Assembly: GCF_051014445.1 (NCBI RefSeq)
Contig: NC_135137.1
Location: forward strand, 29,575,501-29,639,500
Direction of reading: 5' to 3'
Source of the DNA: Colletes latitarsis
Lineage: Eukaryota; Arthropoda; Insecta; Hymenoptera; Colletidae
Length of the DNA: 64,000 nucleotides
Shown here: in pieces, positions 62,902 through 64,000 of the stretch
Layout: every line of letters begins with the position of its first letter
Numbering within the stretch: position 1 is the first letter of the stretch
Notes under the pieces: generated by a model
The model's input: only the letters and a program-made list of their open reading frames with translations
The model's database searches: none
Told to the model about the DNA's origin: nothing
Translations under genes and position numbers: made by a program

Positions 62902-63018
62902 CAACAATACATAGTGTTTTCCAAACGGTCACCCATCCTAGTATTGACCGCGACCAAGGCAGCTTAACTTCGATGATCGGAGGAGAAGCGATGTTTTCAA
63001 CATGACATGACCATTGAC
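62902..63018 (-). rRNA. 5S rRNA-like sequence, probably a diverged copy or pseudogene
   Basis: The minus strand aligns end to end with animal 5S rRNA at about the normal length (117 bases). Hallmarks seen: ATGTTGAAAACATCG, CTCCGATCATCGAAGTTAAGC (internal box A region, AGTTAAGC at 62062+800, that is 62862+200: minus strand of 62962-62969), GGTCGCGGTCA-TACT, and box C GGATGGGTGACC (62927-62938). The two ends still pair as the terminal helix, partly through G-U pairs. Substitutions lie in helix and loop positions that are usually constant. The 3' flank lacks the T-run expected for Pol III termination, so it is more likely a relic or a 5S-derived retroposed piece than an active gene. Confidence 0.72.
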
Positions 63019-64000
63019 AAGTTTTTTTTTTAATTTATTCTTAATCTTGTATGTCAATGTATGACAAAATGGACTTATACCAGTTTCAAAAGCAATTCGC
63101 AAGAAACAAGCTTTTCTTCATTTATAATAAATTATCATTATATTGTACAAATACAAGTGGGAGTGGATGCTTTACGTATTGTCTAGTATAGTTGTTTGTG
63201 CTATTAGTAATAACCATTCAAATTTGCCGAAAAAAGTCTGACTTGAACGTATGAATGAAACCAAATATTCTCCAGTGTTTGTTAACTTTTAAAAGAATTA
63301 TAATTTGAATTATTTATTTGATTGTTTTGTGAATTATACCATGCCACTACATGAGTGGCAAATTAAATAAAAATATTATTAATCGAAATAGTGTTTCCTG
63401 GATCATTGATATTTGATGTATCGAGTATTCATGAAATTTAGTAATTTACATTGAGAAGACTTTGCGTGAAAATGTTAAATTGTACAAAGAGAATTGTTGG
63501 TAGTCTTTCCGATGAAATGAAACAAAAACAACAATGCCATTAGAGCAGTCTTATGAAAAGAGTCCAATTCATTGGAACTGTAACTCGAGAAATTGATTCC
63601 CATTGTTTGCTGATTTGTATGTATTGAAAACGAAAGAAGCGCGAAGCAATGAATAGTTTATTTGTCAGTTAACATTCACAGCCGCTGAAGTTTCCGAAGT
63701 CGTAAAACTTGAAAACGAGAAATTTGCCAAGAATGTTTCTCGCGTTCGATCACAGAATATATAGAGAATATACAATATAGAGTATACATAATCGAAATAA
63801 TAAAATTGAATGTTCAAACTGTTAAAGTTAAAATTTACAGAAATAATTTACAATATTGATGTATGTAATTTTTACTTATTTTTTAAATTAATTTATTTTG
63901 TAAATATAGGGCGTATTTCTATCAAAATTATGTTTGAATCACCCCTTTGTCTGAATTTATGAAAAAAGAGCTCATACAATTTTTTAAATATATTAGTGTA
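63019..64000. other. AT-rich DNA at the right edge, no feature seen
   Basis: No exon, repeat or RNA gene supported; may be intron of the ALP gene. Confidence 0.4.

Noticed and set aside
1..64000. CRISPR arrays, operons, ribosome binding sites and conserved microRNAs
   Set aside because: The DNA is animal nuclear in character. No regular short direct-repeat arrays with unique spacers were seen, and none of the conserved insect microRNA seeds that I know was noticed in a hairpin.

Overview
The window looks like AT-rich nuclear DNA of a hymenopteran insect, most likely a bee. The evidence is insect-type splice sites, CpG-rich islands in an AT-rich background, many small DNA-transposon derivatives, and two exons of an agatoxin-like neuropeptide precursor of the kind described from the honey bee. 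It is gene-poor. In 64 kb I can defend only three protein-coding exons, all on the minus strand, plus a decayed transposase and a 5S rRNA-like copy. Most of the rest is intergenic or large-intron sequence built from repeats.

Layout. 1-13 kb: AT-rich DNA with a series of local tandem duplications (units about 120-225 bp) and no recognised gene. 13-20 kb: mostly unstructured AT-rich DNA, with CpG-richer patches at 17.8-18.1 and 20.3-20.8 kb. 21-22.7 kb: the first of four copies of a complex repeat; the other three (37.3-38.4, 44.6-45.6, 57.0-58.2 kb) have inverted termini of about 115 bp and TA at both flanks. 25.4-30.2 kb: tandem duplications, a GC-rich patch with a perfect palindrome, a 196-bp MITE and a minisatellite. 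30-37 kb: AT-rich, nothing firm. 39.6-42.4 kb: a tandem duplication, then a large CpG island containing the first coding exon of a claudin/PMP22-like membrane protein (minus strand). 42.4-44.4 kb: a MULE-type transposase pseudogene between two direct repeats of about 230 bp. 45-55.7 kb: AT-rich, with a second MITE copy and an inverted copy of a repeat first seen at 2.5 kb. 56.1-56.7 kb: an isolated GC-rich island that starts with nested hairpins. 59-61.2 kb: the 3' part of the agatoxin-like peptide gene, whose intron carries a third MITE copy. 62.4-63.0 kb: a pogo/Tigger-like terminal fragment and the 5S-like sequence.

The three exons give no sign of acting in one pathway. The claudin-like exon begins a gene running toward lower coordinates. 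The neuropeptide gene enters from beyond the right edge and ends at about 60.3 kb. The most informative content is the neuropeptide gene, the transposon families, and the recurrent tandem duplications of roughly nucleosome length.
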